Under the pieces are notes generated by a model that was not told the DNA's origin, did not search any database, and saw nothing but the letters and a program-made list of their open reading frames with translations. A stretch of 64,000 bases of DNA from Effrenium voratum (taxonomy: Eukaryota > Sar > Dinophyceae > Suessiales > Symbiodiniaceae): positions 7,501 through 71,500 of the forward strand of contig CAUJNA010001493.1 in NCBI GenBank assembly GCA_963377175.1. Reading direction: 5' to 3'. The position numbers and the translations under genes are program-made. Below are positions 30,028-39,456 of this stretch, in pieces; within the stretch, counting starts at the first letter, position 1, and each line of letters begins with the position of its first letter.

Positions 30028-33000
30028 TCATTGTTTGGCCTCGATTTTCTCTGCGGTGTCAATGCCGCGAGTCTTGTTGAGGCGTGCCCATGATGATCCC
30101 CCCGTGCAAGGCCCGGCGAAGAACAACAAATCGGAAGGTTTGGTAAGCACATGTCTGGCGATTCTCCCCCCCGTAAGCACATGTCTGGCGATTCTCCCCC
30201 CGTACTCGCTCAGTAAGTCATCAACCAGGGGTATGGTGACAACCTGCGGCCCGTCACGTCGGGCAAGAGCAGTGAACCAGTTACGTGGTTCGGAACATGC
30301 CATCAGCACGATGGGCCGAGCCAAGTCAACACTGTAAAGAGTGACGACAGTGCGAGTTCTCATACCAGGAAGCGAGACATGAACAGGAGCGCGAAGCACA
30401 CCACCGTCATGTTTGACCATCGCGAGTTCAATACCCGGCGCTAACTGTGGGTTGTGCTTCACCGCAATGCGATACGGAACAAAACAACGACCAGGGACAA
30501 GCTGCTCGTGATTGATATGCAGACAACGCATGAGCAATTTCAATCGGAGCAACGTCCCCAAAGCAAGGTCGTTAACACACTTCAACTCTATGCGCTCGTT
30601 CGACAGTTCTTCAACAAATGCGGCCAGCACGGACTGCATGTCAACATCCCCGGACCCGACGTGAATTGGTCGTGGTCGTGGAGACCGTTCCCGCGCCGGT
30701 GCAGCGACCGGTACGGGCTGAAACTGCCAAACTGCGCGTTCAACCCAACCATCAATTCGCACACATTGTAGCCCCGGGTCAACTCTATCCTCAACTTTGA
30801 GCCATGACCCATTCTTCAGAAACCAAGTGGAACGAAGCCACTTGCTCCCAAATGGTGTCATAACCGCGAGTGGAGGTTTCACACGCATCAATCTGGGTCC
30901 CTTGGCAACAACAACCGGATCATGTCCCTCATGCTCATGCAATCCCTCTTTAGATGTTAATCCAGACCACCACAGGTCTGGGGGCATGATCGGAATGTGT
31001 GTGTACGGAAATGTTGGAACTCCGTCAACTGTCCCCGAGGTCCCCTTGATGGGATCACACGTAGGTGTGAGCGCCTTGAGGGTATCCGGGTCAGACAGCA
31101 AGCTCGGGTCAAGTAGACCAATCTGCAAACATGCATGTTTCCATTTGCGCCCATCATTGAACGCCATGGTGTAGATGTCGGCCGCCATCCTGTCGGTGAC
31201 CTCATACGCCAAGTACATGTAATCACGTGTGAACATCTCATGCATCCACGAAATGCTAACACCATGGCTTCTTTCAAGGTGGCGCATCGTGGGGTTTCTC
31301 CCCGATCGCACGACACCGATCATAGCCTTGTTATCGTCATAGAACACAAAGTTCGGTGACTTCTTGAGGATCCGCTCTACCAACTTGAGAGCGGGCATAC
31401 CCATCGATCTCATGGCAACATCGGCCGCAACAATCTCGGCCTCGGGAGTGGAGTGACTCACACAACCCTGTCTTTTAGAGCTGCCAGACAACGGAAACCG
31501 GGTATTAGGCCCTTGTAAATTCAAGTGTCCACCGGAGGTGGAACGCAGCGAGTCAATGCATCCCGCAAAGTCAGCGTCCGCATACAAGGCCAAGTGCACA
31601 TCGTCCATAGGGTCTCCAACCCAACCGACCATGCGCCAATGTTTGGTATGATGCACATAGCACATCAAGTGACGCAAACCCCGATCATCGGAGTCAGTCC
31701 ACCTATGCACGTTCCGTGCTAGGCGATTCACTTGCCGCAACAAATCGAAGCGAGCAATCCGCGCACCGTACAGCAACTTCATCAGTACGCTAGCGGCATG
31801 CGGAGCAAGGTGTCCACGCACGGGCTCCTTCATGGCCAACTCAGGAGTCCCTCCCCGTTGGTCCGGCACTGTGGCAGAACCGTCGGTGGGCACAAGATAG
31901 TTACACCAATTGCACACGACTGACGGCCCCTCTCTGGCAGGCTTCCGTGAGACGTGATTCTTTGTTTCTTCATGCAACTCAGGGGTGACAACCTTATTCA
32001 ACTTTACGTCGCCCGCCACTTCAAGATAGCGGTCGACACAGGAACGTAGGAACTGTTCCATGTCATAGGTCACCGTTGTTACTCGGTGTCCGTTCCCGAG
32101 AGTGACGTTTCCCTTGCTTTGATTGCAACCAAGGTACATGTCAAGTCCAGTCTCGGGCTCAATCTTCAAACGTGTACGCAACATGCTCCCCCCTTGGGCA
32201 AGGTTCTTCTGCGGCCCTGCCATTTTGAAGTCGTCGACATACACAACCAGAACAAGCTGGAGCTTTTCATGAATGTACACTGAAGGCCATTCTTCGCCGA
32301 TGGGCTCAAAACCAACGGCACGCACCGACTCATCGCAGTGCTGCTCCCAAAATGTTCCCGCATCAGGGTGTCCGTACAGCGCCTTCCTCAACGGGACGAC
32401 TGGTCTTCTGTACTTATCCCATTTGCATTCACTTGGCACAGCCTCCGGTGGCAATTCAATCCAACACGGCGTGCCTCTCAAAGTGGCCTGTATGTACGCC
32501 TGAACAGCGTCGGCCATCTGCACATCCCAGCCATCATGACAACCCAGAAAATCCGCCCAACGCGAGGCTTCAAATGAAGCAGGGGAGTTCCCCAAATCTT
32601 GAAACATCGCGGCCTCAAAGCTTTGGTTCTTCACTTGGTTCCCCAGCAACACGCCTCTACCCTTGAACTTCCTCTTAGGATCACCAACAGGCAACTGTGA
32701 GTGCTTTTCAACGCAAATGCCATGTGCGCGAGCCATGTGTATTTCTTCCCCTTTAGCTTTTGCCTCCTTGGCTACGGCGTCATCTTCACGTACCGCGCCA
32801 AGATCGAAGACGCCCTGGTCGATTAATCCCGACCATTCTTTCTTCATCGATGCCAACGCATCAGGGTTAGTCAACATCTCTTTCCGGCCTACCGGCCTGG
32901 ATACTAAAGCGTCGAAGAATCGTACAACTTTCGCAGCTTTCTCTCTGTGCTGTATTCGCTCAGAAGTCACGCACGGCATCGATGGGTACTTCTTGGCTTC

Positions 33001-33228
33001 ACCGCCCTCGCCTATCGCTGGCATTGCGAGTGGCACTTTTCCAGAAACTATCTCAGCAGACTCCTCCCATTCATACCAGGTGAGGTCCGTCGATTCGTCG
33101 ACCGATGGATCCGTCCCCGATGCCGTCTCAGCTTCGTCTTTATGACTCTCCATGACTGATGCAACCGCCTTCGTCCAGTTTGGAGTCGTCTTTGATCGCT
33201 CCTCAGACTTGAACAAATTCTTTCTCAA
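30028..33228 (-). CDS. Copia reverse transcriptase, RNase H and C-terminal extension
   Basis: A 1,066-codon frame in the +1 register relative to integrase. It is open back to 33243 but has no ATG near its start (first displayed codon TTG). The copia-type RT shows the GDPKRKFKGRGVLLGNQ region, DVQMADAVQAYIQATLRG, KALYGHPDAGTFWEQHC and the catalytic VVYVDDFKMAGP (about 32225-32255). RNase H shows YADADFAGC, STPEAEIVAADVA, YDDNKAMIGVV and HLERSHGVSISWMHEMF. About 350 residues follow RNase H, ending at FFAGPCTGGSSWARLNK before a TGA. A 30-bp tandem duplication at 30143-30202 repeats GGRIARHVLT. RT copies element RNA into DNA; RNase H removes the RNA. Confidence 0.9.
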   Translation of the reverse strand: MRKNLFKSEERSKTTPNWTKAVASVMESHKDEAETASGTDPSVDESTDLTWYEWEESAEIVSGKVPLAMPAIGEGGEAKKYPSMPCVTSERIQHREKAAKVVRFFDALVSRPVGRKEMLTNPDALASMKKEWSGLIDQGVFDLGAVREDDAVAKEAKAKGEEIHMARAHGICVEKHSQLPVGDPKRKFKGRGVLLGNQVKNQSFEAAMFQDLGNSPASFEASRWADFLGCHDGWDVQMADAVQAYIQATLRGTPCWIELPPEAVPSECKWDKYRRPVVPLRKALYGHPDAGTFWEQHCDESVRAVGFEPIGEEWPSVYIHEKLQLVLVVYVDDFKMAGPQKNLAQGGSMLRTRLKIEPETGLDMYLGCNQSKGNVTLGNGHRVTTVTYDMEQFLRSCVDRYLEVAGDVKLNKVVTPELHEETKNHVSRKPAREGPSVVCNWCNYLVPTDGSATVPDQRGGTPELAMKEPVRGHLAPHAASVLMKLLYGARIARFDLLRQVNRLARNVHRWTDSDDRGLRHLMCYVHHTKHWRMVGWVGDPMDDVHLALYADADFAGCIDSLRSTSGGHLNLQGPNTRFPLSGSSKRQGCVSHSTPEAEIVAADVAMRSMGMPALKLVERILKKSPNFVFYDDNKAMIGVVRSGRNPTMRHLERSHGVSISWMHEMFTRDYMYLAYEVTDRMAADIYTMAFNDGRKWKHACLQIGLLDPSLLSDPDTLKALTPTCDPIKGTSGTVDGVPTFPYTHIPIMPPDLWWSGLTSKEGLHEHEGHDPVVVAKGPRLMRVKPPLAVMTPFGSKWLRSTWFLKNGSWLKVEDRVDPGLQCVRIDGWVERAVWQFQPVPVAAPARERSPRPRPIHVGSGDVDMQSVLAAFVEELSNERIELKCVNDLALGTLLRLKLLMRCLHINHEQLVPGRCFVPYRIAVKHNPQLAPGIELAMVKHDGGVLRAPVHVSLPGMRTRTVVTLYSVDLARPIVLMACSEPRNWFTALARRDGPQVVTIPLVDDLLSEYGGRIARHVLTGGRIARHVLTKPSDLLFFAGPCTGGSSWARLNKTRGIDTAEKIEAKQ
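30143..30202. repeat. 30-bp tandem duplication in Pol
   Basis: GTAAGCACATGTCTGGCGAT plus ten bases is repeated head to tail with a 30-base period. It keeps the frame and repeats ten residues. Confidence 0.85.
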
Positions 33229-35602
33229 GCTGAACGTTTCGTCTCATGACGTCTTGGGATTGTTTGGAATCCATGAGAACAACCACCCCGTCGACAGGAT
33301 TAACAACAATCCTGACCCATTCAAGCTCAGCCAAGTGCTTCCCATCCATTGGGTTCTTGATCTTTGATATGTTCTTCCGCAATCCCCAATTGTACTGCCA
33401 TTCTACTCCACCCCAGCGTTTCCGAAGCATCGCTCGAATTCTCTTACCACCGGGCATCTGTAATGTCCGTGCCTCTGCCGGCGCGGAAATATCAGACTCT
33501 TTACTCTTGGGATCTTCTTCTTTCTTTTTGCCACCGCCCTTCACCTCGGCCTTCTCTTCCTTGGTGTAATATTTACTCATCATCTTCCACTCTTCAGGAG
33601 TGAACTCTGGAGGTCTCGATGTCTTCATTAGCCTGAATCCGTCCTTCCCGACAGGATACGGTCTCCCGGCCTTGTCGATCTTAACCTCCCTGCCATCGTC
33701 GTTGACGTACGTGATACCATCCCCGGGTAGCCCAACTGACACGTGTGGAAGGTCGGACTTCGCAACCTTCTCATCGCCCTTAGAGTGTCCATCTCCTTTC
33801 CCTTTCGAGGAGCTCGGTCTAGCATCTTCTTCTCCTGCATGACCCCCCCGATCTCCGGCGATTACCTCCGGGCCATCGTCGAGCAGTAGACCAGCGATCT
33901 GATCAACCTCGACATCAAGCAGTCGCTTCTCGTCACTCTGCAGCAATTCAGGCTCGTAGTCCTCATCTTCGATCAGGCGGTCACGCGCATCCAGACCGAT
34001 TGCATCGATAGACATCTCTATTCCTTCCAAAGTCTCGTTGGCAACCTTGTACTTCTGTTGTATTGGGAATGTCAGAGGAGATTTCAGGATCATCCTCTCC
34101 GTCTGATGTTGCATTCTCAACCGAGGCGGAACCTTTGCCTTCTTGATGTTCAGCTCTGCACCCGCAAATGCAGTAAGTGCCCAAGCACGATACTTGTTTG
34201 CCCAATGCATACCAGTGCTCAACACATATCCAGCAAATATACCAGTTTCCCCTCTCGGCTCGAACTTCTCCCTCTTCCCCCCTCGTGCTTCACTCGGCTT
34301 GAAGTCCACTAGCGCACCAAAAGGTATCTTCTCGCCCATGAACTCCTCGCCATGCAGTCTCATCCATGCACTCGATCCATTCACCTCTTCGATGTTCATG
34401 AGGTGGCACAGAGTGGTGATGGCCTGCACCCAATAACACGTGGGTAGACCGGCATGTACTAGACAAGCCGAAGTCTGGTCAATGATGAATTGATTTGTTC
34501 TTTCAGCAAGGGAATTGTTCTGCGGCCGTCCAGGCAGCGATAGGTCGTGGTTCAGCTTCAGCTCCACGCACGCATTGATCAGTTCCGGGCCGTCATCCGA
34601 ATATACCTGCTTGATTTTCCTCCTCCCGCAGAAGTGCTTGAAAGCCCTGACGACTGAGTCAGTGTCTCTTCTCGCGGTGGGATAAGCCATGATAATTCCG
34701 GTATATATGTCCCGGATGATGAGCGCATACCTGCCTTCCACATCATGATCTCCTGATGCCGTCACAAAGTCGAACGTCACCAGGTCACCGAACGTCTTCA
34801 CTTCTCTTTTGAATGCTCCCGTTCGTGATCTGAAGTGTCTCATCTTTGCCTTGACGCATGATTCGCAGAAGGGATTTCGGTATCTGTGTGTAAGCAAATG
34901 AGCTATGGAGTTGGCGTCCTTCTTGAGGACTCCCACTTTCCACTTTATTGATGATCCTTCGTACACGTCTACTTCGATTCCGGCATCTGGATCATCTTCA
35001 TCAACCTCTTCCTCGTGAGCTTCGGCATCACCATGTCGATGCGGGACTGACCCAACATCTACAGGTATTTCCTCAGCCACAGGAGGCGGACGTACCGGAC
35101 CGGCTCCTCCGGGCGGCCCGAAGTCGAATGCCCCGTCGTGGTGTTCGCCCTCGGCCTCTGCGGACTCACCGACAGCGGCGGGTGTGACGTCGTTCTCATC
35201 GTCACCTCCCTGATCAGCCTCGTCGTTCGTTACCATCGCCAATACTTCCGAAAAGTGCTCCTTGAGGTCGTCTATCGTAGGGCGATGCCTGTTACTCCGA
35301 AGCTTACCATCACTCACTAGGTACGGGATGTCGTCCTTGACCTGCAAGTGCACGAATCCCTGCTTTGGCGTAACCATGAAAAGTAGTTTACCAGGCATCC
35401 AGTGAAATGCATAACCCATCTTCATGCATCTCCTCCCCACTGACAATACCGTGGGTGTCTCATCCAATACATGCGGCTCGACAGTCTCATCCAACTCGTC
35501 CACGACTATCTTGGCCACATCAGATGTGGAAGTGGAACCATTCGCGGTCTGGAACACGATCTCGTCGTCATCTTTCACGATGTCGACACCCAGGCTCTTC
35601 GC
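33203..35602 (-). CDS. Copia integrase
   Basis: The frame follows the protease after one in-frame TAG (35603-35605) and ends in TGA at 33203-33205. The zinc-binding part is HLLTHRYRNPFCESCVKAK (about 34845-34905). The catalytic core shows TFDFVTASGDHD (first Asp, about 34774), VYSDDGPELINA (second Asp) and NNSLAERTNQ (Glu). The second-Asp-to-Glu spacing is about 29-30 residues rather than the usual 35. A long acidic, Lys-rich C-terminal part follows (Gly-Asp-Gly-His-Ser-Lys region, then KGGGKKKEEDPKSKE). Integrase inserts the cDNA. The 3' end overlaps the RT frame by about 40 bases, in which CTT-GAG-A (33229-33223) could allow a +1 slip. Confidence 0.88.
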   Translation of the reverse strand, partial: AKSLGVDIVKDDDEIVFQTANGSTSTSDVAKIVVDELDETVEPHVLDETPTVLSVGRRCMKMGYAFHWMPGKLLFMVTPKQGFVHLQVKDDIPYLVSDGKLRSNRHRPTIDDLKEHFSEVLAMVTNDEADQGGDDENDVTPAAVGESAEAEGEHHDGAFDFGPPGGAGPVRPPPVAEEIPVDVGSVPHRHGDAEAHEEEVDEDDPDAGIEVDVYEGSSIKWKVGVLKKDANSIAHLLTHRYRNPFCESCVKAKMRHFRSRTGAFKREVKTFGDLVTFDFVTASGDHDVEGRYALIIRDIYTGIIMAYPTARRDTDSVVRAFKHFCGRRKIKQVYSDDGPELINACVELKLNHDLSLPGRPQNNSLAERTNQFIIDQTSACLVHAGLPTCYWVQAITTLCHLMNIEEVNGSSAWMRLHGEEFMGEKIPFGALVDFKPSEARGGKREKFEPRGETGIFAGYVLSTGMHWANKYRAWALTAFAGAELNIKKAKVPPRLRMQHQTERMILKSPLTFPIQQKYKVANETLEGIEMSIDAIGLDARDRLIEDEDYEPELLQSDEKRLLDVEVDQIAGLLLDDGPEVIAGDRGGHAGEEDARPSSSKGKGDGHSKGDEKVAKSDLPHVSVGLPGDGITYVNDDGREVKIDKAGRPYPVGKDGFRLMKTSRPPEFTPEEWKMMSKYYTKEEKAEVKGGGKKKEEDPKSKESDISAPAEARTLQMPGGKRIRAMLRKRWGGVEWQYNWGLRKNISKIKNPMDGKHLAELEWVRIVVNPVDGVVVLMDSKQSQDVMRRNVQLEKEFVQV
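35043..35054 (-). repeat. Dispersed 12-mer, copy 5 of 6
   Basis: GGGACTGACCCA on the plus strand, in the N-terminal part of the integrase frame, encoding Gly-Ser-Val-Pro. Confidence 0.7.
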
Positions 35603-36412
35603 CTAGGCTCTTCCGATGAGATCATGACCACATCCGGTGTCCATCAACCATTTCACCCGTTTGCTGATGCACGTTGACATGGCAAAAACGTTCTTCGGCA
35701 TACCATGCTGCTTCTTCCAGTCGACAGCCGATTCCTTGATCTCGTCCTTGTTCCGATCATACTCGAACATTATGCTGCTTTCCTTGGTCACCGGGAAGTA
35801 GTGCTTCTTATATATATCATCTACCACTTCTCTCAGTATCTTCGCACGTATCAATGATCGTTGGACTTGATAGGCTGATAATTCACGATGATCACTGCTT
35901 TTGAACTTCTTCTCGTCGACGTACACGTACTGATCAGGCTCATTCTCATTGTCCTCATAACCGTACCATTCCCCTTTTCGTTCCCATTGCCTTCTCTCGT
36001 CTTCGAGGTAGGTGATCTCCCCATTCTCGTCGACGTCGAGCACTTCCTTGAACCACACCAATTTCTCGGGGATCTCGGACTCGCCAGACCATCTCGATGA
36101 TTCGCTCATCGCGTCGTCATCGTGCTCGTGGTAGACAGTCTCGGCTTCGTCCGGTTCGACATGATCAACGTCCTTCTTGAAGCTTACCTTCCCTGCAGGA
36201 GCCGATTGCTTCAGGACTATCGCGGGCATTGCGATGGCCCTCCTTGCAATGGCTGGCGCTGCGGCTTTGGCGGCAGCCATCGACTTGGCTTGCGCCTTGT
36301 CATTTGACGTTGCTGGAGCTGAATTGTTCTTGATGAGCTCATGCCTATACTTGCAAGCGCTTCCCTTATCGCACTTCCCCTTCTGAAACGCGAAGCATGC
36401 TCCATCATCTCT
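35603..36412 (-). CDS. Copia CCCH finger and aspartic protease segment
   Basis: The frame is the same as gag and integrase, bounded by TAG at 36413-36415 upstream and TAG at 35603-35605 downstream. Immediately after the first TAG it reads RDDGACFAFQKGKCDKGSA followed by CKYRH, a CX7CX5CX3H finger. An Ala/Lys-rich linker and an acidic region follow, and VKWLMDTGCGHDLIGRA carries the D-T-G of retroviral-type aspartic proteases (about 35606-35650). Protease cleaves the polyprotein. Only about 225 residues have an ATG; the finger lies upstream of it, so translation from upstream through the TAG is needed to include the finger. Confidence 0.78.
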   Translation of the reverse strand, partial: RDDGACFAFQKGKCDKGSACKYRHELIKNNSAPATSNDKAQAKSMAAAKAAAPAIARRAIAMPAIVLKQSAPAGKVSFKKDVDHVEPDEAETVYHEHDDDAMSESSRWSGESEIPEKLVWFKEVLDVDENGEITYLEDERRQWERKGEWYGYEDNENEPDQYVYVDEKKFKSSDHRELSAYQVQRSLIRAKILREVVDDIYKKHYFPVTKESSIMFEYDRNKDEIKESAVDWKKQHGMPKNVFAMSTCISKRVKWLMDTGCGHDLIGRA

Positions 36413-36961
36413 CTATGGTGACGATGATCTGGACTTGGATTTGCCCTTTCCTTTCCCCTTGGACATGCTCTCCAACTTATGCTCCGTCTTCTTGCTGTGG
36501 GAAAAAGTGCATTCATTTCCTTTCACGCACCCCTTCGCCGATTTGAAGTGGTACCAGCAGGGGTTATCCTTGCCTCCGCCCGGACTCTTGCCTCTGTCAC
36601 TGGCACCGTCGGATTTGCCGTTCTTGCCAGCGTGGCCCTTTGCCTTGGCTTTTGGGAGTACAGGAGCGGCATCAGGTCCACCGGGTTTCCCCTTTCTGCC
36701 CTTGCCACCCTGGTTCTCCTGTTTGCCAGTTGCTGGAGCCGCATCCTTCCCGCCTGACTTCATCATCGACTTGACCGATTTCTCCTTCATGTCGAGCATC
36801 AGGTCCTCCCGATCTGCCTTGATCTGATAGTCGATCAACGCCAATAAGAATTCATACGTCTTCTGAGGATGCTTGTCCGGTAGTCTATGGTAGGCATTGA
36901 GGCCGAACTCCATCTTCTTGCTCCCTTTGATCTTCCTGTAAAGGATGTCTCTGAGAGCCAG
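36413..36961 (-). CDS. Copia Gag C-terminal part with CCCH finger
   Basis: Bounded by in-frame TAG codons at 36962-36964 and 36413-36415. It starts LALRDILYRKIKGSKKMEF, a continuation of the Gag capsid-like region, and then contains a Gly/Lys/Ala-rich linker and a zinc finger of the CX9CX5CX3H form (CWYHFKSAKGC, VKGNEC, TFSH, about 36500-36565). A Lys/Ser-rich tail follows. CCCH-type fingers in place of the CCHC knuckle are a feature I associate with dinoflagellate copia Gag. RNA binding is the inferred role. Confidence 0.75.
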   Translation of the reverse strand: MALRDILYRKIKGSKKMEFGLNAYHRLPDKHPQKTYEFLLALIDYQIKADREDLMLDMKEKSVKSMMKSGGKDAAPATGKQENQGGKGRKGKPGGPDAAPVLPKAKAKGHAGKNGKSDGASDRGKSPGGGKDNPCWYHFKSAKGCVKGNECTFSHSKKTEHKLESMSKGKGKGKSKSRSSSP

Positions 36962-39358
36962 CTAACTGGGTCTGTCCTCGCTCCTCATCTTCAGCAGCAA
37001 ATCATACCATTTGTTCCTGAACATGACCAAGTTCTTGTCGCCAGGAAAGTCAAGGTTGAATAGATGCTCGATGTGGTAGACAAGATCCGTTCTATCGGAA
37101 GTTCTGAATGATTGCATAACAAATGCCACCAACTCTCGTCCCTTCACGATCACCCCTTGTTGATGTCGTAGTTCAGAGTGTCGTGTAGCATCGAGGTATA
37201 CGTCCTTGGCTTCGTCAGGTGCTTGTATCAGCATGTTCTGCATGCCCATGGCCATCTTAATATCTATCGTAGCAAATCTGTCGCCACCTGAATCGCTAAG
37301 CAAATCCAGGTCTGGGTTCAACCCAAGAGCCTGCTCCTGCCATTTCGTCCATGCGTCGGTATCTGGATCTGCACATGCGCTCAGAACATTCATCAGCAGT
37401 TGCATCTTCCAGGTGTCAAGTTGATGGATCTTTGGCCAGGCCGGAATAGATACTCTCTCGGCCTCTTTCCTCGAGATTCTCGGTCGATCATTCTTGATCT
37501 CTCGGTTATCTCTCGATCTCCTTCGTCTCCTCCGTGTCCGATCGTCTTCTTCCTCTTCTTCTTCCTCGTCTTCCACATCTCCTTCGTCGTCGTCATCCTC
37601 ATCCTCATCATCGGGTGGATCATCCGGAGGTCCTCCTCCGCCACCAGCGAGGCTCAACTGACGTCGACCCGCTCCCTGCCCATTCCCATTGGGCGGGAAT
37701 CCACCGTAATCCAATGGGGGCGTAGTACCGTTGTTTCCCCCCCCATCACCACCACCAGTCGTAGTAGTGGATTGTGGGACATGCCCAACAACCCCTTTCA
37801 TCTGGGATAGGTGTACATCGATCATTGGATCACCGAAAGACGGAAAGAGGATCGAACCTGGCATCAGCGACGAATTAGGGATTTGATTTGAAGACGATGA
37901 CGGGACTGACCCAGCCACCTTCTTGTCTATCCTATTTGAATTAGCCTGGTTTCCTCCCTCAGCGCGTTTCACTACTGCTCGTTCACGATGTCCATCTTTG
38001 CTGCTGGAGGCTTCCTGTGTCTCCAGCTTCTTGTGTGCACGTAGTTCCTCGTTGACAGCATCGAGTTGGCGTACAAAACTCTCTTCTTGCTTGAGCGTCG
38101 CCTCTCTTTCCTTCAGTTGTCTCTGAAGCTCATGCATCTCCTCGAGGTACTCATCGTACATTCCCTTAGCTGTCAATCTCCAGTACTCAGCCTCCTTCGA
38201 CTTCTCGTCCATCGTGCACCGTTCCTCTTGTTTCTCCTCTTTGACCTGGGCTAACTCCAAGATCGCATCTTGACGATGACCACCTTCGACAGCAATCATC
38301 TGGTCCTTCATCGACACGTCGGACTCATACTGTTTGACGATCTCGTCCTTTTCGCGAAGCAAGCAATCTGCTCTCTTCGATTCCTGTTCCGCAAATACTG
38401 TAACGTCATTCAGCCTCGCCATCAGCTGTTCCCTGGAGTCCTCCAAAGTGTACGTCTCGGGGCGCTTGACGAGTGCATGCTCCAACTGTGATTTCAGACT
38501 TTGGACCATCTCCTCCTCGTTGAACTTCTCGATAGATGTAGAAGATTCTATGCCTCTGATCTGTTGCTGATAAACTGATAACTGTTGTGAAGCCTCACGG
38601 TGTATCTGATTTGCACGTATAGCTGATTCCTGCGCGGCCGACTTCTCGCTTGCCATGTAGGATTTCATCAATGCAATCTCCCGCTTCTGCTCCATGATAG
38701 TTCCTTCAGCTTGTCTCATCTGTTGCATTATAATATTCGACTCCATGTCTTTCTTCTCCCCGTACTGAAATGCGTTCATTTCCACCTGGCGCATCTGTTG
38801 GGCTTCTTCCTCAAACTTGCGCCATGCCTCAGCCATGTGGTGTTGGTGGTGACTCACTAGATGCCCCGACTGCTTGCTGGCAATCTCGCATCGTCTTTCC
38901 AGCTCCTGGATCCGGATGGTGCTTCCATAGTCTTCTTGGTTAAGATTCGCCATTGCTGCCGACATTTCATCAAGTGTCTTCTGATATTCCCCGATCTCCA
39001 CCTCCATCTTATTCTTCTCTTTGATCACGGCGCGAAAATCTGCACAGGTGGGTGATTTTGACCTCCCACCCTTCGATGTCGATCTCACGCCCTTCTGCGA
39101 CGTCCGTGGTGTCGCAGGCGAAGATGATGATCTTCTCGGTGGGGATTCTCTTTTCTTCGACTCCTGATGAACATCGATCTGCTTCCATGATCTTGTGGGA
39201 GTAGGTATGTCGCTGAATAGCGCGGAACCTCCGCTCCCAGGTTCGTCCTGTGAATCTGCAACCATATCCATCACCGCAGGAAGAGCCATCAATCCATTGG
39301 ATCCCTCTGAGCTGCTGTTCCCAAAAGTTGCAGTACCTGGGCTCGCCGAAGACGCCAT
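36962..39358 (-). CDS. Copia Gag N-terminal and capsid-like part
   Basis: A true ATG at 39358 lies 98 bases inside the 5' LTR edge. The 798 residues comprise a Ser/Pro-rich basic N-terminus (residues ~1-100), a long Gln/Glu-rich coiled-coil-like region (~105-480), a Gly/Asn/Pro-rich stretch, an acidic block with DDEDEDDDDEGDVEDEEEEE near 580 followed by an Arg-rich block, and a C-terminal capsid-like region (IHQLDTWKMQLLMNVLSAC, then FRTSDRTDLVYHIEHLF). It ends at TAG 36962-36964, after which the same frame goes on. The 12-mer (copy 6) encodes Gly-Ser-Val-Pro here. Confidence 0.8.
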   Translation of the reverse strand: MASSASPGTATFGNSSSEGSNGLMALPAVMDMVADSQDEPGSGGSALFSDIPTPTRSWKQIDVHQESKKRESPPRRSSSSPATPRTSQKGVRSTSKGGRSKSPTCADFRAVIKEKNKMEVEIGEYQKTLDEMSAAMANLNQEDYGSTIRIQELERRCEIASKQSGHLVSHHQHHMAEAWRKFEEEAQQMRQVEMNAFQYGEKKDMESNIIMQQMRQAEGTIMEQKREIALMKSYMASEKSAAQESAIRANQIHREASQQLSVYQQQIRGIESSTSIEKFNEEEMVQSLKSQLEHALVKRPETYTLEDSREQLMARLNDVTVFAEQESKRADCLLREKDEIVKQYESDVSMKDQMIAVEGGHRQDAILELAQVKEEKQEERCTMDEKSKEAEYWRLTAKGMYDEYLEEMHELQRQLKEREATLKQEESFVRQLDAVNEELRAHKKLETQEASSSKDGHRERAVVKRAEGGNQANSNRIDKKVAGSVPSSSSNQIPNSSLMPGSILFPSFGDPMIDVHLSQMKGVVGHVPQSTTTTGGGDGGGNNGTTPPLDYGGFPPNGNGQGAGRRQLSLAGGGGGPPDDPPDDEDEDDDDEGDVEDEEEEEEEDDRTRRRRRRSRDNREIKNDRPRISRKEAERVSIPAWPKIHQLDTWKMQLLMNVLSACADPDTDAWTKWQEQALGLNPDLDLLSDSGGDRFATIDIKMAMGMQNMLIQAPDEAKDVYLDATRHSELRHQQGVIVKGRELVAFVMQSFRTSDRTDLVYHIEHLFNLDFPGDKNLVMFRNKWYDLLLKMRSEDRPS
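37902..37913 (-). repeat. Dispersed 12-mer, copy 6 of 6
   Basis: GGGACTGACCCA on the plus strand, in gag, encoding Gly-Ser-Val-Pro. Confidence 0.7.
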
Positions 39359-39440
39359 TGTACTGTGTAGGTTATCGTTCCTTTATTGTCCCTGTACCCG
39401 CAATAAACCAGCTGTCTCCCAGTCCAGTGTAGAGCTTGTA

Positions 39441-39456
39441 GTTACGGCTGATAACC
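39441..39456 (-). other. Candidate primer binding site
   Basis: Directly inside the 5' LTR the minus strand reads GGTTATCAGCCGTAAC. Position is right for a tRNA primer site, and the first bases loosely resemble the TGGTATCAG of Met-tRNA sites. The tRNA was not identified. Confidence 0.35.
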
